Below are positions 8,515-17,831 of a stretch of DNA of 62,871 nt, piece after piece. The DNA is taken from contig NZ_NPKH01000039.1 in the NCBI RefSeq assembly GCF_002284535.1, positions 402,847-465,717 of the forward strand, in the 5' to 3' direction. Under the pieces are notes generated by a model. The model saw only the letters and a program-made list of their open reading frames with translations. It searched no databases and had not been told where the DNA came from. The DNA is from Mesorhizobium wenxiniae (lineage in GTDB: Bacteria > Pseudomonadota > Alphaproteobacteria > Rhizobiales > Rhizobiaceae). A program made the position numbers and the translations under genes. The first letter of the stretch is position 1; each line of letters opens with the position of its first letter.

Positions 8515-9408
8515 TCACCTCTTCAAATTCACCACGATCACGCCTCCCAGCGCCAGTGCACCACCGAGAATACCGAGCAGCGTCGGTACCTCGCCCAGCC
8601 AGAAGAAGCCGATCAGCGTCGCTACCGGCGAAACCAGATAGAGGAAGTTCGAGGCACGGGCTGCAGGCAGACGGGAAAGTGCTGTTGCCCAGGCGGCGTA
8701 GGCGATGAGGCTGGGCACGATGCCGAGAAAGATCACGGCGCCGAGGCCGGCGCTATCGGCAACCGCCGCCTGCTTCAGGCTGCTCGGCAGGAAAGGCAGC
8801 AGGCAGAGCGCGCCGAGCACCATGTTCGAGGCCGAAATGGTCAGTGGATGATGACGGGCAAATAGCGGCTTTTGCACGATGGTGTTGACGGCCGAGCACA
8901 GCGCCGAGCCGAGGATGAGCAGCGCGCCAGTGTTGAAATGCAAGCCTTGCCCCTCGCCCATGGCGATGATGCCGATGCCTGCGAACGAAATCGTGGTGCC
9001 GGCCCAGGCCAGGCCTGAGAAGCGTTCGCCGAGCAGCACCATCGCCATGATCGCGGTAAAGATCGGGCTGACATTGATGATGAAGCCGGCAGCACCGGCC
9101 GAGACGGTCAGCTCGCCGAAATTGAGCATTGCCGTGTACAACGCAACGAAGACGGCGCCGCCGAAGGCAAAGCGCCACAATTCATCGAGCCGGGGCAGCG
9201 CCGGCTGTTTGACGGCGAGGAAGATCGCCGCCGGCACCGCCGCGATGGCGAAGCGCAGCGCGCCAAGTTCCAGCGGCCCGAAAGCCACGAGGCCGGCGCG
9301 GATCGCCGGAAAGGCTGAGGCCCAGCCGACCACTGTCAGTGCCACAGCAATAACTGCTGTGGTGTCCACCCGCTGTGTCGAATTCAACGTGCCGGTACAG
9401 GCGTTCAT
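8515..9408 (-). CDS. DMT superfamily (EamA) transporter
   Basis: 297-residue inner-membrane protein with two EamA repeats and about ten predicted membrane helices, the usual size for drug/metabolite exporters. Recognisable repeat starts are VGWASAFPAIRAGL and LGSALCSAVNTIVQKPLF; EamA-type endings are MVLLGERFSGLAWAGTTISF and FWLGEVPTLLGILGGALAL. The substrate cannot be inferred. A LysR gene is divergent across 84 bp and probably regulates it. Confidence 0.9.
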   Translation of the reverse strand: MNACTGTLNSTQRVDTTAVIAVALTVVGWASAFPAIRAGLVAFGPLELGALRFAIAAVPAAIFLAVKQPALPRLDELWRFAFGGAVFVALYTAMLNFGELTVSAGAAGFIINVSPIFTAIMAMVLLGERFSGLAWAGTTISFAGIGIIAMGEGQGLHFNTGALLILGSALCSAVNTIVQKPLFARHHPLTISASNMVLGALCLLPFLPSSLKQAAVADSAGLGAVIFLGIVPSLIAYAAWATALSRLPAARASNFLYLVSPVATLIGFFWLGEVPTLLGILGGALALGGVIVVNLKR

Positions 9409-9429
9409 CTCGTATCCTCGGGCCTTTAT

Positions 9430-9442
9430 TGTCCTGAGGACA
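9430..9442. promoter_or_regulatory. 13-bp palindrome between the DMT transporter and LysR genes
   Basis: TGTCCTGAGGACA has perfect 6-bp arms around a central G. It sits in the 84-bp gap between divergent start codons, so it is a candidate LysR operator. Assignment rests only on symmetry and position. Confidence 0.4.
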
Positions 9443-9492
9443 CAAAACGCCTTTCCTGACCGGTTGACAAACGACCAAATCGAGGATCACCT

Positions 9493-10425
9493 GTGACTAT
9501 GGATCACAGCTCGGATGCGATGTTGCCGCTTGAAACCCTGCGCGCCTTCGACGCCGCGGCGCGGACGGGCAGCTTTTCGGCCGCTGCCGAAAAACTCAAT
9601 CTCACTCACGGCGCCGTCAGCCGGCAGATCGCCAAGCTCGAGGACTGGCTCGGGCTGAAAGTGTTCGATCGCGGCGCGCGCGGCGTTTCGCTCACGATCG
9701 AAGGCAACCGGCTGCATCTGCGCACCACTGAGGCCTTTGCGCTGATATCCAGCAATTCGGACCGTTGGATCGAGCCGCGCGGCACCGCCGTGGTGCGGCT
9801 GACCTCTATCCCCTCGGTCAGCGGGTTGTGGCTGATGCCGCGCATGGCGGCGCTGGAAAACAATCCATCCAAGCTGCGCATCGTGCTCGACGTCGATATC
9901 CGTCAGGCGGATCTTGCCGACGAGGGCATCGATCTGTCGATCCGCTGCGGCCGCGGCCGCATTCCCAGCCGCGTCTCGGTACAGCTGTTCGAGGAACATG
10001 TGTTTCCGGTCGCCTCGCCGGACCTCGCTAGGGAGATCGGCCGTGGCGACCCAGCCCGGCTGCTCAAATTTCCGTTGATCAATGATTCGGACGCTTCGGC
10101 CTGGCGCGCCTGGTTTGCCGCCCAGGACATGGACTATCGCCCGCGTCCACAGGACCGCCGCTTCGAGGACTACAATCTGGTGCTCGATGCTGCCGCCCAC
10201 GGCCTCGGTATTGCGCTGGCGCGGCCGCCAATGATCGAGCATCAACTGAAGTCAGGCCGCATCGTCGCTGTGGACGACCGCATCGTTCTCAGCCCGATAT
10301 CCTACTGGCTAGACCGGCCTATAGGGCGACCGCGCGCCGCCGCCGCCGAGCTTGCCCGGCGCATTGCGGCCCAGGCCGGGCTGGCGCCGGAAAAGATCGA
10401 GGATTTCATTGTAGCCGAGCAGTAG
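9493..10425 (+). CDS. LysR family transcriptional regulator (GcvA-like)
   Basis: 310 residues from a GTG at 9493, which is better spaced (7 nt) from the GAGG at 9482 than the in-frame ATG at 9499. The winged helix-turn-helix reads LETLRAFDAAARTGSFSAAA and LTHGAVSRQIAKLEDWLG. The ligand domain has LTSIPSVSGLWLMPRM and GLGIALARPPMIEHQL. These signatures resemble GcvA regulators. It is divergent from the EamA transporter, its likely target. Confidence 0.9.
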   Translation: MTMDHSSDAMLPLETLRAFDAAARTGSFSAAAEKLNLTHGAVSRQIAKLEDWLGLKVFDRGARGVSLTIEGNRLHLRTTEAFALISSNSDRWIEPRGTAVVRLTSIPSVSGLWLMPRMAALENNPSKLRIVLDVDIRQADLADEGIDLSIRCGRGRIPSRVSVQLFEEHVFPVASPDLAREIGRGDPARLLKFPLINDSDASAWRAWFAAQDMDYRPRPQDRRFEDYNLVLDAAAHGLGIALARPPMIEHQLKSGRIVAVDDRIVLSPISYWLDRPIGRPRAAAAELARRIAAQAGLAPEKIEDFIVAEQ

Positions 10426-10568
10426 GATGCCGGACATCCACTTAGCCGGCTTGCTCGGCTGGTTGTCGTCTGAAACAGAGCCGACCAAACCCAATCTTGT
10501 CTCGCTCCAAGCTTGACCTTGCCGGCATTTTGTGGCGATGACATCCTCATGAACCTTGGCTCCCTGTC

Positions 10569-10802
10569 ATGATGAACCGCTTCGAAGGCCCCGGCGGCAA
10601 GGAAGCCCGTATCCGCTACCTAGACGGCGACTTCCAGGTGACCAGCCCCGGCGCCTTCGTGCGCTGCGCGGTCACCGGCGAAAGCATCCCGCTCGATGAG
10701 CTCAAATATTGGAGCGTCGCCAGGCAGGAGCCCTATGCGAGTGCCGCGGCCTCGCTGCGCCGCGAGATCGAGGCAAATCCCGAAATGCGCAGCCGGCGCT
10801 AA
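10569..10802 (+). CDS. DUF2093 domain-containing protein
   Basis: Small 77-residue soluble protein of unknown function, matching the conserved alphaproteobacterial DUF2093 family: it opens with MNRFEGPGGKEARIRYLDGD and has FVRCAVTGESIPLDELKYWS. The Cys-x5 segment followed by the acidic LDELKYW stretch is the family hallmark. It is convergent with lpxK (24 bp apart). Its repeated location next to lpxK in related genomes is known context, but no biochemical role is established. Confidence 0.85.
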   Translation: MMNRFEGPGGKEARIRYLDGDFQVTSPGAFVRCAVTGESIPLDELKYWSVARQEPYASAAASLRREIEANPEMRSRR

Positions 10803-10826
10803 ACCAGCTTCCGGATCGGCTGCAAG

Positions 10827-11855
10827 TCAGCCCTGAAGCTTTCGCTGCCGCCAGGCATCCAGCGTCTCGTCGATGATGCGTTCAGGCACGTGGTCGGGAT
10901 CGAACACGGTGTCGATCTCCAGCACATCGAGCTGTCCGAGGAAATCGGCGGACGCGGCATCATGGCGCAGCCGGGCGGCGTCCTTGGCGGTGGTGATGAG
11001 GCCAAGTCCGGCACCTCGCGCTGTCGTTGCCAGTTCGGCAAGCTCGTCCTCGCCATAGAAATGATGGTCCGGAAACGACCGGGTCAGCGCAATCTCGCCG
11101 CCGGCCTCACGGACCGTGTCGAAGAATTTGTCGGGATGGCCGATGCCGGCAAAGGCGAGAAATCGCTTGCCGGCCAACCCCGCCTTGCTGCTTGGCCGTG
11201 TACGCGCCTCGAAGATCGGCCGGCCGGCACGCGCCGCCTGGCGGACGACCGCATCGGCAGCAAGGCCCTCGCCCATCTTCAGCAGCCCGCTGGTGAAAAC
11301 CAGTTGGTCGACGATATCAGCCCTGAGCGGACCGCCAGGAATGACGTGGCCGTTGCCGACGCCGTAGCGTGCATCGACGACGACCAGCGCATAGTCGATA
11401 TGGATGCGCGCGCTCTGGAAACCGTCATCCATGATCAGGAAATCGCAGCCATGCTTTTCCAGCAGAAGGCGCGCGCCGGCGGCACGGTTCGGCGTCACTG
11501 CGACCGGCGCGTGCTCGGCCAAAAGCAGCGGCTCGTCGCCGACATGCTTGGCGGCGTCATGATGCGGATCGACGACATGCGGCTGCGCGAAGGAGCCGCC
11601 ATGGCCGCGCGACAGGAAACCGGGATTGAGCTGCATGCGCCTGGCCTGCCGGGCCAGGGCGATCGCCACCGGCGTCTTGCCGGTGCCGCCGACGGTGAAG
11701 TTGCCGACGCACAGCACCGGCGCCTCGACCTTTTCGCGCGCTGCTGAGCGCATGCGGCGGCCGGCAATGAGCGCATAGATCGCGGACAGCGGCGCCAGCG
11801 CCAGCGCCCGCCAGTCCGGTTCTTCCCACCAGAAGGGGGGCGCTTCGCTGGCCAT
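10827..11855 (-). CDS. lpxK: Tetraacyldisaccharide 4'-kinase
   Basis: 342 residues. Phosphorylates the 4' position of the tetraacyldisaccharide 1-phosphate to make lipid IVA, at the cytoplasmic face of the inner membrane. The Walker A motif is GNFTVGGTGKTP (residues 51-62). An N-terminal hydrophobic segment (LALAPLSAIYALIAG) provides the membrane anchor. FLSRGHGG and LIMDDGFQ are family blocks, the latter containing the Walker B-like acidic pair. It starts 1 bp after the waaA stop, so translation is probably coupled. Confidence 0.95.
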   Translation of the reverse strand: MASEAPPFWWEEPDWRALALAPLSAIYALIAGRRMRSAAREKVEAPVLCVGNFTVGGTGKTPVAIALARQARRMQLNPGFLSRGHGGSFAQPHVVDPHHDAAKHVGDEPLLLAEHAPVAVTPNRAAGARLLLEKHGCDFLIMDDGFQSARIHIDYALVVVDARYGVGNGHVIPGGPLRADIVDQLVFTSGLLKMGEGLAADAVVRQAARAGRPIFEARTRPSSKAGLAGKRFLAFAGIGHPDKFFDTVREAGGEIALTRSFPDHHFYGEDELAELATTARGAGLGLITTAKDAARLRHDAASADFLGQLDVLEIDTVFDPDHVPERIIDETLDAWRQRKLQG

Positions 11856-11856
11856 T

Positions 11857-13173
11857 TTAGCGGCCGTTGGCGCCCTTGAGGCGCGACTTGACGACCAACG
11901 GCTGAATGTAGGGTTCGAGCGACTTCAACGTGAGCGCCAGCGCGCCGCGCATCTCGTCGACGGTCGCCGCGCCGGCCGCCATCATTTCATGGCGAGCCAC
12001 CTCGTTGCTCAACAGGAAATTGACGGCGCCGGCCAGCATGTCGCGGTCGCGCACCAGCTTGGCGCCGCCGCTGTCGAGCAGGCGCTGATAAGTTTCGCGA
12101 AAATTCTGGACATTGCGGCCGGCCAGCACCGCCGTGTCGAGCATGGCCGGCTCCAGCGGGTTCTGGCCGCCCTCCGAGGTGAGCGAACGACCAACGAAGG
12201 CGATCTCTGTCAGCCGGAGATAAAGCCCCATCTCGCCCATCGTGTCGCCGAGCAGAATGTCCGTATCGGCGATGATCCGGTCGCCCTTGCTGCGCCGAGC
12301 GACTTTCAGGCCCATGCCGGAAATCTGCGTGGCAAGCGATTCGGCGCGATCGGGATGGCGCGGCACGACGATCGTCAAAAGACCGTGGTGACGCTTGTGC
12401 AGCATCGCGTGAACCTCGGCAGCGACCACCTCCTCGCCGTCATGGGTCGAGATCGCCGCCCAGGTCGGTCGGGCGCCGATCTGGCGCTTCAGTGTGTACA
12501 GCGCCCTTTCATCGGCCGGCGGCGGCGTGGTGTCGACCTTGAGATTGCCGGATACGGTGACCGGCCGGGCGCCGAGCGAGAGGAAGCGCTCGCCGTCGAC
12601 ATCCGACTGGGCAACAACATGGGCGAGATTCTCGAACAGCGCCTCGGCGATGTTGGCGCGTTTCTTCCAGGATATGAACGAACGGTCCGACAGCCTGCCA
12701 TTGACCAGCACCTGCGGCACACGGCGCGCGCCGAGCTCCAGGATGGTCATCGGCCAGATCTCCGATTCGGCGATGATCGCCAGATCCGGCCGCCAATGGT
12801 CGAGGAAGCGGCTGACCGCCGGCTTGAGGTCGAGCGGCACATATTGGTGGATGATGCGATCGCCGAGCCGTTCGTCGGCAACCTGAGCGGAGGTGACAGT
12901 CCCCGTCGTCAGCACGATGTTGACGCCGTAGTCGAGGATGCTCTCGACCAGCGGCACGACGGCGATTGTCTCGCCGACGCTCGCCGCGTGGATCCAGATC
13001 ACCGGTCCCTCGGGGCGCTCGCGCCCGGCGATGCCATAGCGTTCGCGCCGGCGAATTCGGTCCTCCTTGCCCCTGGAGGTGCGCCAGGCGACATAGGGTC
13101 CGATCAGCGGGTAAGCGACTGCGCCTGCGAAACGATACGCCGTCAGGAAGGTGCGCGCCCAGCGCTCGCTCAT
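11857..13173 (-). CDS. waaA: 3-deoxy-D-manno-octulosonic acid (Kdo) transferase
   Basis: 438 residues. Transfers Kdo from CMP-Kdo onto lipid IVA. A short N-terminal membrane anchor (about residues 10-30) is followed by WIHAASVGE, where Glu68 corresponds to the catalytic base of the family. Downstream come AESEIWPMTI and, in the donor-binding domain, TEIAFVGRSL, GGQNPLEPA. Its start codon overlaps the stop of the upstream DUF374 gene (ATGA). The operon order acyltransferase-waaA-lpxK supports the role. Confidence 0.95.
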   Translation of the reverse strand: MSERWARTFLTAYRFAGAVAYPLIGPYVAWRTSRGKEDRIRRRERYGIAGRERPEGPVIWIHAASVGETIAVVPLVESILDYGVNIVLTTGTVTSAQVADERLGDRIIHQYVPLDLKPAVSRFLDHWRPDLAIIAESEIWPMTILELGARRVPQVLVNGRLSDRSFISWKKRANIAEALFENLAHVVAQSDVDGERFLSLGARPVTVSGNLKVDTTPPPADERALYTLKRQIGARPTWAAISTHDGEEVVAAEVHAMLHKRHHGLLTIVVPRHPDRAESLATQISGMGLKVARRSKGDRIIADTDILLGDTMGEMGLYLRLTEIAFVGRSLTSEGGQNPLEPAMLDTAVLAGRNVQNFRETYQRLLDSGGAKLVRDRDMLAGAVNFLLSNEVARHEMMAAGAATVDEMRGALALTLKSLEPYIQPLVVKSRLKGANGR

Positions 13174-13958
13174 TTTGAGCCATCCACGAGGCGATAGGCC
13201 TCGGCGGTCGCGGCGTTGAGCGCGGCCGTGACCTCCTGGCGCTTGCGTTCCATTTCGGCCTCATCCGCATTGGCCGGAACGAAAACCGGCGCTCCGACGA
13301 CAATCGAGGAGCGGCCGAACGGCAGGTTGATCGTGGTCTTGTCCCAGCTGCGCTCCAGCACCTTGCGGCGGCTGGTGGCGATGGCGGCGGGCAGGATCGG
13401 TCGGCCCGAAAGCCGCGCCAGGAGAACGATGCCAAGCCCCGCATCGCGCGGCGTGCCATGCGGAATATCAGCGATCATGGCGACGTTCTTGCCGGTGGCG
13501 AGTGACTTTTTCAGGGCGATCAGCGCTGTGGCGCCGCCCTTGTCGCGACGCTTCGAGCTTTCGCGTCCGCCCGAGCCGCGCACCGCCTCGATGCCGAATT
13601 TCTCGATCATCAGTGCGTTGAGCTCGGCATCGGCACTACGCGACACCATGGCGACCAGCGGCCGTCCTTTGGGATAGTAGGCCGGAGTCAGAAGATGCTG
13701 GCCGTGCCATAGCGCGATGATGATGGGTTCGAACTGCGAGTAGGCGCCGCCCGACATCTGCGCCGACCCGTCGACGACACGGTTGGTCAGGCGGATGATG
13801 CGAACGAACTGCGCAAACAGGCTGGCGATGGCGTTCTTGACGAATCGCGATTGCGCCAGCGGTTCGCGTATTTTGCGCCAGAATGTCTTCGAGGTGCCAC
13901 CGCGGCGCCCCCTTACCCCGGACCTCGTGGGCGGCCCTTTCACGGCTTCATGATCCAT
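13170..13958 (-). CDS. DUF374 lysophospholipid acyltransferase family protein
   Basis: 262 residues. The DUF374 family belongs to the lysophospholipid acyltransferase-like fold and in alphaproteobacteria sits with waaA, suggesting a lipid A or envelope-lipid acylation role (family knowledge and context). Visible motifs are IIALWHGQHLLTPAYYP, MVSRSADAELNALMIEKFGI and RGSGGRESSKR; the His of ALWHG is the candidate catalytic residue. The start at 13958 (MDHEAVKG) is used; an in-frame extension to 14066 would overlap the next gene and is unlike the family. Four-base overlap with waaA. Confidence 0.88.
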   Translation of the reverse strand: MDHEAVKGPPTRSGVRGRRGGTSKTFWRKIREPLAQSRFVKNAIASLFAQFVRIIRLTNRVVDGSAQMSGGAYSQFEPIIIALWHGQHLLTPAYYPKGRPLVAMVSRSADAELNALMIEKFGIEAVRGSGGRESSKRRDKGGATALIALKKSLATGKNVAMIADIPHGTPRDAGLGIVLLARLSGRPILPAAIATSRRKVLERSWDKTTINLPFGRSSIVVGAPVFVPANADEAEMERKRQEVTAALNAATAEAYRLVDGSK

Positions 13959-13963
13959 CAATG

Positions 13964-14209
13964 TCAACCGGCGGCCTTGTTGTCGGGGTCGAGCAACCGG
14001 TGCAGGTGAACGACGAAATAACGCATGTGGGCGTTGTCCACGCTGGCTTGGGCCTTGGCTTTCCACGCCGTTTGCGCGGACTGATAATCCGGATAGATGC
14101 CGACGATGTCGAGCGCGTCGAGATCACGGAATTCTGTCCCGCCCAGCGTCTTCAGTTCGCCGCCGAACACCAGGTGCAAAAGCTGCTTCTTTCCGTCTTC
14201 CGCGGTCAT
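13964..14209 (-). CDS. DUF4170 domain-containing protein
   Basis: 81 residues, soluble and of unknown function. Matches the small alphaproteobacterial family DUF4170: LHLVFGGELKTLGG, FRDLDALDIVGIYPDY, AWKAKAQASVDNAHMRYFVVHLHRLL. It lies 5 bp upstream of the DUF374 gene and 76 bp downstream of the CysQ-like gene, so it is probably part of the same transcript. Its steady association with Kdo/lipid A genes suggests an accessory envelope role (inference). Confidence 0.85.
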   Translation of the reverse strand: MTAEDGKKQLLHLVFGGELKTLGGTEFRDLDALDIVGIYPDYQSAQTAWKAKAQASVDNAHMRYFVVHLHRLLDPDNKAAG

Positions 14210-14285
14210 GTCGGTCCTTCACATATCGTGAGTTTGTGACAGGTCTAGACCAAAGCCGCCGACTTTGGAACCATTGATGATATGT

Positions 14286-15092
14286 TCAACCGTCCAGTCC
14301 TGCGATGATGCCGGAGAGCACGGCGAGCAGTTCGCCGCTGCCGGCAACCAGCGCGCCGTGGTGGATCACTTCGCCGGCGTAGCGCGGTGCACGGCCATTC
14401 TGGTCGAGCAATGCGCCGCCGGCCTCGCGCAGGATGAGATCCGCCGCGGCGATGTCCCAGTCATGGGCGTTGGGTTTGACGAAGGTCGCGTCGAGCCTGC
14501 CATTGGCGACCATCGCCAGCCGGTATGCGAGCGAGGGAATATAGGGCACGCGGCTCAGCCGGCCCTGCCATTCCGCCGGCATCAGCCCTATCAATGGCTT
14601 CGGCCCGCCGATTTCGACCATTGCTGCTGGGCGGCGCACGGCAATGCGACGGCCATTCAGGAACGCCCCCTCACCGGGCAGCGCCCAATAGGTCTCCTCG
14701 GTGGCGGGACATTCGAGAACGCCGGCAAGGGTGCGGCCGTCCTCGACCACCGCGACGCTGACGCACCAGGAGCGAAGGCCTTCGAGGAAGCCGCGCGTGC
14801 CATCGATCGGATCGACGACGAAGGTGCGGCGGGCGGCAAGCCTTGCCGGATCGTCGGCCGTCTCCTCCGACAGCCAGCCATAGTCCGGCCGCGCTGCAAG
14901 CAAGGTTTCGCGAAGATAGGCGTCGGCGGCGTGATCGGCCTCGCTCACCGGCGAGGTGCCGCCCTTCATCCACACCTGCGGATTGTTGCCGAAATAGCGC
15001 ATGGCGATGGCGCCCGCCTCGCGGGCGGCGTCGCGCAGCAGTGGCAGATCCTCGCGAGCCCCGGCGGAGGTGACCTGGTCAAGCTCCGGCAA
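14286..15092 (-). CDS. 3'(2'),5'-bisphosphate nucleotidase / inositol monophosphatase family (CysQ-like)
   Basis: 268 residues of the lithium-sensitive Mg-dependent phosphatase fold. Metal-binding motifs are WLSEETADD, the signature VVDPIDGTRGF, and the C-terminal HDWDIAAADLILREAGG. The usual substrate of the CysQ branch is adenosine 3',5'-bisphosphate, although some relatives dephosphorylate inositol phosphate; the sequence alone does not decide. It overlaps the end of pmbA by 14 bp, indicating translational coupling. Confidence 0.88.
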   Translation of the reverse strand: MPELDQVTSAGAREDLPLLRDAAREAGAIAMRYFGNNPQVWMKGGTSPVSEADHAADAYLRETLLAARPDYGWLSEETADDPARLAARRTFVVDPIDGTRGFLEGLRSWCVSVAVVEDGRTLAGVLECPATEETYWALPGEGAFLNGRRIAVRRPAAMVEIGGPKPLIGLMPAEWQGRLSRVPYIPSLAYRLAMVANGRLDATFVKPNAHDWDIAAADLILREAGGALLDQNGRAPRYAGEVIHHGALVAGSGELLAVLSGIIAGLDG

Positions 15093-16422
15093 GGGTCATG
15101 CCTTCGATCAGAAGCGTTGGTGCGGCGGTGCCGAAATTGCGATCGAGATCGCTCGCCGGAACCATGTTGAGGAACATGGACTTCAGGTTCGAGGCGATGG
15201 TCACTTCCGCAACCGGATAGGCGAGCTCGCCATTCTCGATCCAGAAGCCGGAAGCGCCGCGACTGTACTCGCCAGTCACCATGTCGACGCCCTGGCCGAA
15301 CACTTCGGTGACGTAAAAGCCTGATTTGAGCGACTTGATGAGGTCTTCGGGCGTCCGCTCGCCCGGCTCGATAGCGAGGTTGGTTGATGACGGCGAGACG
15401 GAGGAGCCGTTGCGCGAACCGCGCCCGTTGGTCGTCAGCCCCAATTCCCGCGCGGCCGAGGTTGAGAGGAACCAGTGGTTCAAAACGCCCTTCTCAACCA
15501 TGAGCAGCTTTTCGCCTTCGATGCCTTCACCGTCGAACGGACGCGACGCCTGGCCGCGGAGCCGGAGCGGCTCGTCGGTGACGGTGATCGCGGCCGCCGC
15601 CACCTGCTTGCCCATCATGGCGCGCAGAAAGCTGGTCTTGCGCGCGACGGACGCGCCGTTGATGGCGCCGGCGAGATGACCGGCAATGCCGCGGGCGACG
15701 CGCGGGTCGAACACCACATCGACCGGCCCGGTCGCCGCCTTGCGCGCGCCGATGCGCCGCGCGGCGCGTTCGCCGGCCTTACGGCCGATGTCCTCGGGCG
15801 CGTCCAGGTCGGAGAAATGCTGGCGCGAGGAGAATTCATAGTCGCGTTCCATGCCGGTGCCCTCGCCGGCGATCACGCTGGTCGAGCGCGAAAAGCGCGA
15901 CGCGAGGTAGTGGCCGACAAAGCCGTGCGAGGTGGCGAGCACCAGCCCGCCAAGCCCGGCGCTGGCGCCGCTGCCGGCCGAATTGGTAACGCCCTTGACG
16001 GCAAGGGCCGCCGCTTCCGCGGCCAGCGCCGCTTCCTTCAACTGGTCGGCCGAGACTTCCGTCGGATCGAACAGATCGAGGTCGCGCGGCTTCCTGACCA
16101 GCAAGGCCGGATCGGCGAGGCCCTGATAGGGATCTTCCGGCGAGACTTTCGCCATCGCCACGGCGCGCTCGGCTAGCGCTTTCGGGTCGGAGGCAGCGGT
16201 TGCCGAGACGCTCGCCACGCGCTTGCCGACGAAGACGCGTAGCGAAACATCCTCGCTCTCGGACGCCTCGGTGCCCTCGACCTTGCCAAGCCGCACCGAC
16301 ACGCCGGTCGAACGGCCGCGCACCGCAACCGCGTCGGCGGTGTCGGCGCCGGCCCGTTTGGCAGCCTCGACCAGGGCCGCGACGCGGTCGGTCAATTTCG
16401 CTGAGTCCAGCGTATCGGTCAT
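15079..16422 (-). CDS. pmbA: TldD/PmbA family metallopeptidase, PmbA-type
   Basis: 447 residues, the size of PmbA (TldE). In Escherichia coli TldD and TldE form a heteromeric protease that matures microcin B17 and degrades CcdA; here only the PmbA-like partner is present. Characteristic stretches are VSLRVFVGKRVASVS, GGLVLATSHGFVGHY, RPFDGEGIEGEKLLMVEKGV and GFYVTEVFGQGVDMVTGEYSRG. Start: of two close ATGs, the one at 16422 lies 8 bases from an AGGA site, whereas the one at 16428 lies only 2 bases away. Confidence 0.92.
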   Translation of the reverse strand: MTDTLDSAKLTDRVAALVEAAKRAGADTADAVAVRGRSTGVSVRLGKVEGTEASESEDVSLRVFVGKRVASVSATAASDPKALAERAVAMAKVSPEDPYQGLADPALLVRKPRDLDLFDPTEVSADQLKEAALAAEAAALAVKGVTNSAGSGASAGLGGLVLATSHGFVGHYLASRFSRSTSVIAGEGTGMERDYEFSSRQHFSDLDAPEDIGRKAGERAARRIGARKAATGPVDVVFDPRVARGIAGHLAGAINGASVARKTSFLRAMMGKQVAAAAITVTDEPLRLRGQASRPFDGEGIEGEKLLMVEKGVLNHWFLSTSAARELGLTTNGRGSRNGSSVSPSSTNLAIEPGERTPEDLIKSLKSGFYVTEVFGQGVDMVTGEYSRGASGFWIENGELAYPVAEVTIASNLKSMFLNMVPASDLDRNFGTAAPTLLIEGMTLAGA

Positions 16423-16757
16423 GTGCATAGTCCTGTTTTCCCGCCGGGCGGCCGCTCCGCACCATCTATTGTTCCGTTGTGGCTTGTGCAATGGCAGAAG
16501 TGGCAAGCAGGATAGATCGGCCAGCAGACACTCGGCTTTAAGCGGCATGATCGGAGCGGGTCCTCAAAGGCTGCTTCGCATCGATTTCGGACTGGCCGAT
16601 GGCCCTTTGACGCCGTGCTCCGACCACATGCGGACGTGCGATTGCGGTAACGCCGTTGTCCTTTCCACTCATGATCGGCACCTGCCCGAAACCGCTAAAT
16701 TTAGCGATTTCTTGTGTGTCCTTGGAACTTTGTAGCTTGCGTTCCATTTTCAATCGC
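16423..16757. promoter_or_regulatory. Divergent intergenic region with 14-bp palindrome
   Basis: 335 bp between pmbA (-) and the GtrB-type gene (+). It contains the perfect palindrome CGCTAAATTTAGCG at 16693-16706, 52 bp upstream of the chosen gtrB start, a reasonable operator position. An in-frame ORF extends the GtrB reading frame up to 16656 but without family similarity, so this stretch is treated as leader. Nothing else recognised. Confidence 0.4.
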
Positions 16758-17831
16758 ATGCGAGACTCTGTGATCCAAAGCATCAGGACTGCGGTGAACG
16801 TGTCGCCGCCGCGGTACTCGCTGGTCCTCCCCATATACAATGAAGAACAGGTGCTGCCTCGACTGATCGAGCGGATCAGTTCGCTGATCTGCCGGTTGGA
16901 CGGCGAGGCTGAGGCGATCTTCGTCGATGACGGAAGCCTCGATGGGAGCGTCGAATACCTTCGGAACGTCGTCGCCGTCGAGCCGCGCTTCCGGTTGATC
17001 GAGCTTTCCCGCAATTTCGGCCACCAGGTCGCGATCACGGCAGGCATGGACGTGGCTGCGGGTGATGCCGTCATCGTCATGGATGCCGACCTGCAAGACC
17101 CGCCGGAGGTGGTTCTCGATCTGGTGGCGAAGTGGAAGGAAGGCTTCGAGATCGTCTATGCCCGCCGTGTCAAGCGTGAGGGCGAATCCTGGTTCAAGCG
17201 CTTGACGGCGAGTCTCTTCTACCGCCTGCTGGAGAAGATGACGTCGGTCGACATCCCGCGCGACGTCGGCGATTTTCGCCTGGTCGGGCGCAAGGCTCTG
17301 GAAACCTTCAAGCAAATGCCCGAACATGATCGTTTCGTCAGGGGCATGTTCGCCTGGATGGGTTTCAAGCAGACGGCGGTGCCTTTCGAACGCCCCGCGC
17401 GGACCCTTGGCCAGACCAAATACCCATTCTGGAAGATGATGCACCTTGCCGTTCACGGCATCGTCAGCTTCTCCGAGAAGCCACTGCGCATGGCGCTGTG
17501 GGGCGGATTGGCCATCTCCGCGCTTGCGATGGTGTTCGGTATCTTCGCCATCTTCGCCTGGATTTTTGAAACCGGCATCATTGCCGGCTGGACATCCACT
17601 GTGGTGATCGTGTCGCTCCTTTGCGGCATCAATCTTTTCATGACCGGCGTGGTCGGGCTCTATGTCGGCGGTATCCACGCCGAGGTCAAACGCCGTCCGC
17701 TTTACGTGGTCGATCGGGTCGCCGGCTTCAACACGGTAGTGCGTGCTGCCACCCCGGGTGATAGCCGTCGATCGTTTCGGAAACCCAGAAACGGAGCCTC
17801 GGCCGATGGCCGAACTCTTCGACAGCTATAA
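16758..17831 (+). CDS. Family 2 glycosyltransferase, GtrB/DPM1-type polyprenyl-phosphate sugar transferase
   Basis: 357 residues. Predicted to load a sugar from a nucleotide donor onto polyprenyl phosphate at the cytoplasmic face of the inner membrane. The GT-A domain contains YSLVLPIYNEE, FVDDGSLDGS and MDADLQDPPE (donor and metal binding), then the GtrB-type region SWFKRLTASLFYRLL and DFRLVGRKALE. Two C-terminal membrane helices follow (around MALWGGLAISALAMVFGIFA and VVIVSLLCGINLFMTGVVG), as in GtrB. The ATG at 16758 is chosen. It overlaps the next gene by 26 bp and is followed by a GtrA gene, the usual flippase partner. The C-terminal 25 residues are unlike the family and may reflect the overlap. 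Confidence 0.9.
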   Translation: MRDSVIQSIRTAVNVSPPRYSLVLPIYNEEQVLPRLIERISSLICRLDGEAEAIFVDDGSLDGSVEYLRNVVAVEPRFRLIELSRNFGHQVAITAGMDVAAGDAVIVMDADLQDPPEVVLDLVAKWKEGFEIVYARRVKREGESWFKRLTASLFYRLLEKMTSVDIPRDVGDFRLVGRKALETFKQMPEHDRFVRGMFAWMGFKQTAVPFERPARTLGQTKYPFWKMMHLAVHGIVSFSEKPLRMALWGGLAISALAMVFGIFAIFAWIFETGIIAGWTSTVVIVSLLCGINLFMTGVVGLYVGGIHAEVKRRPLYVVDRVAGFNTVVRAATPGDSRRSFRKPRNGASADGRTLRQL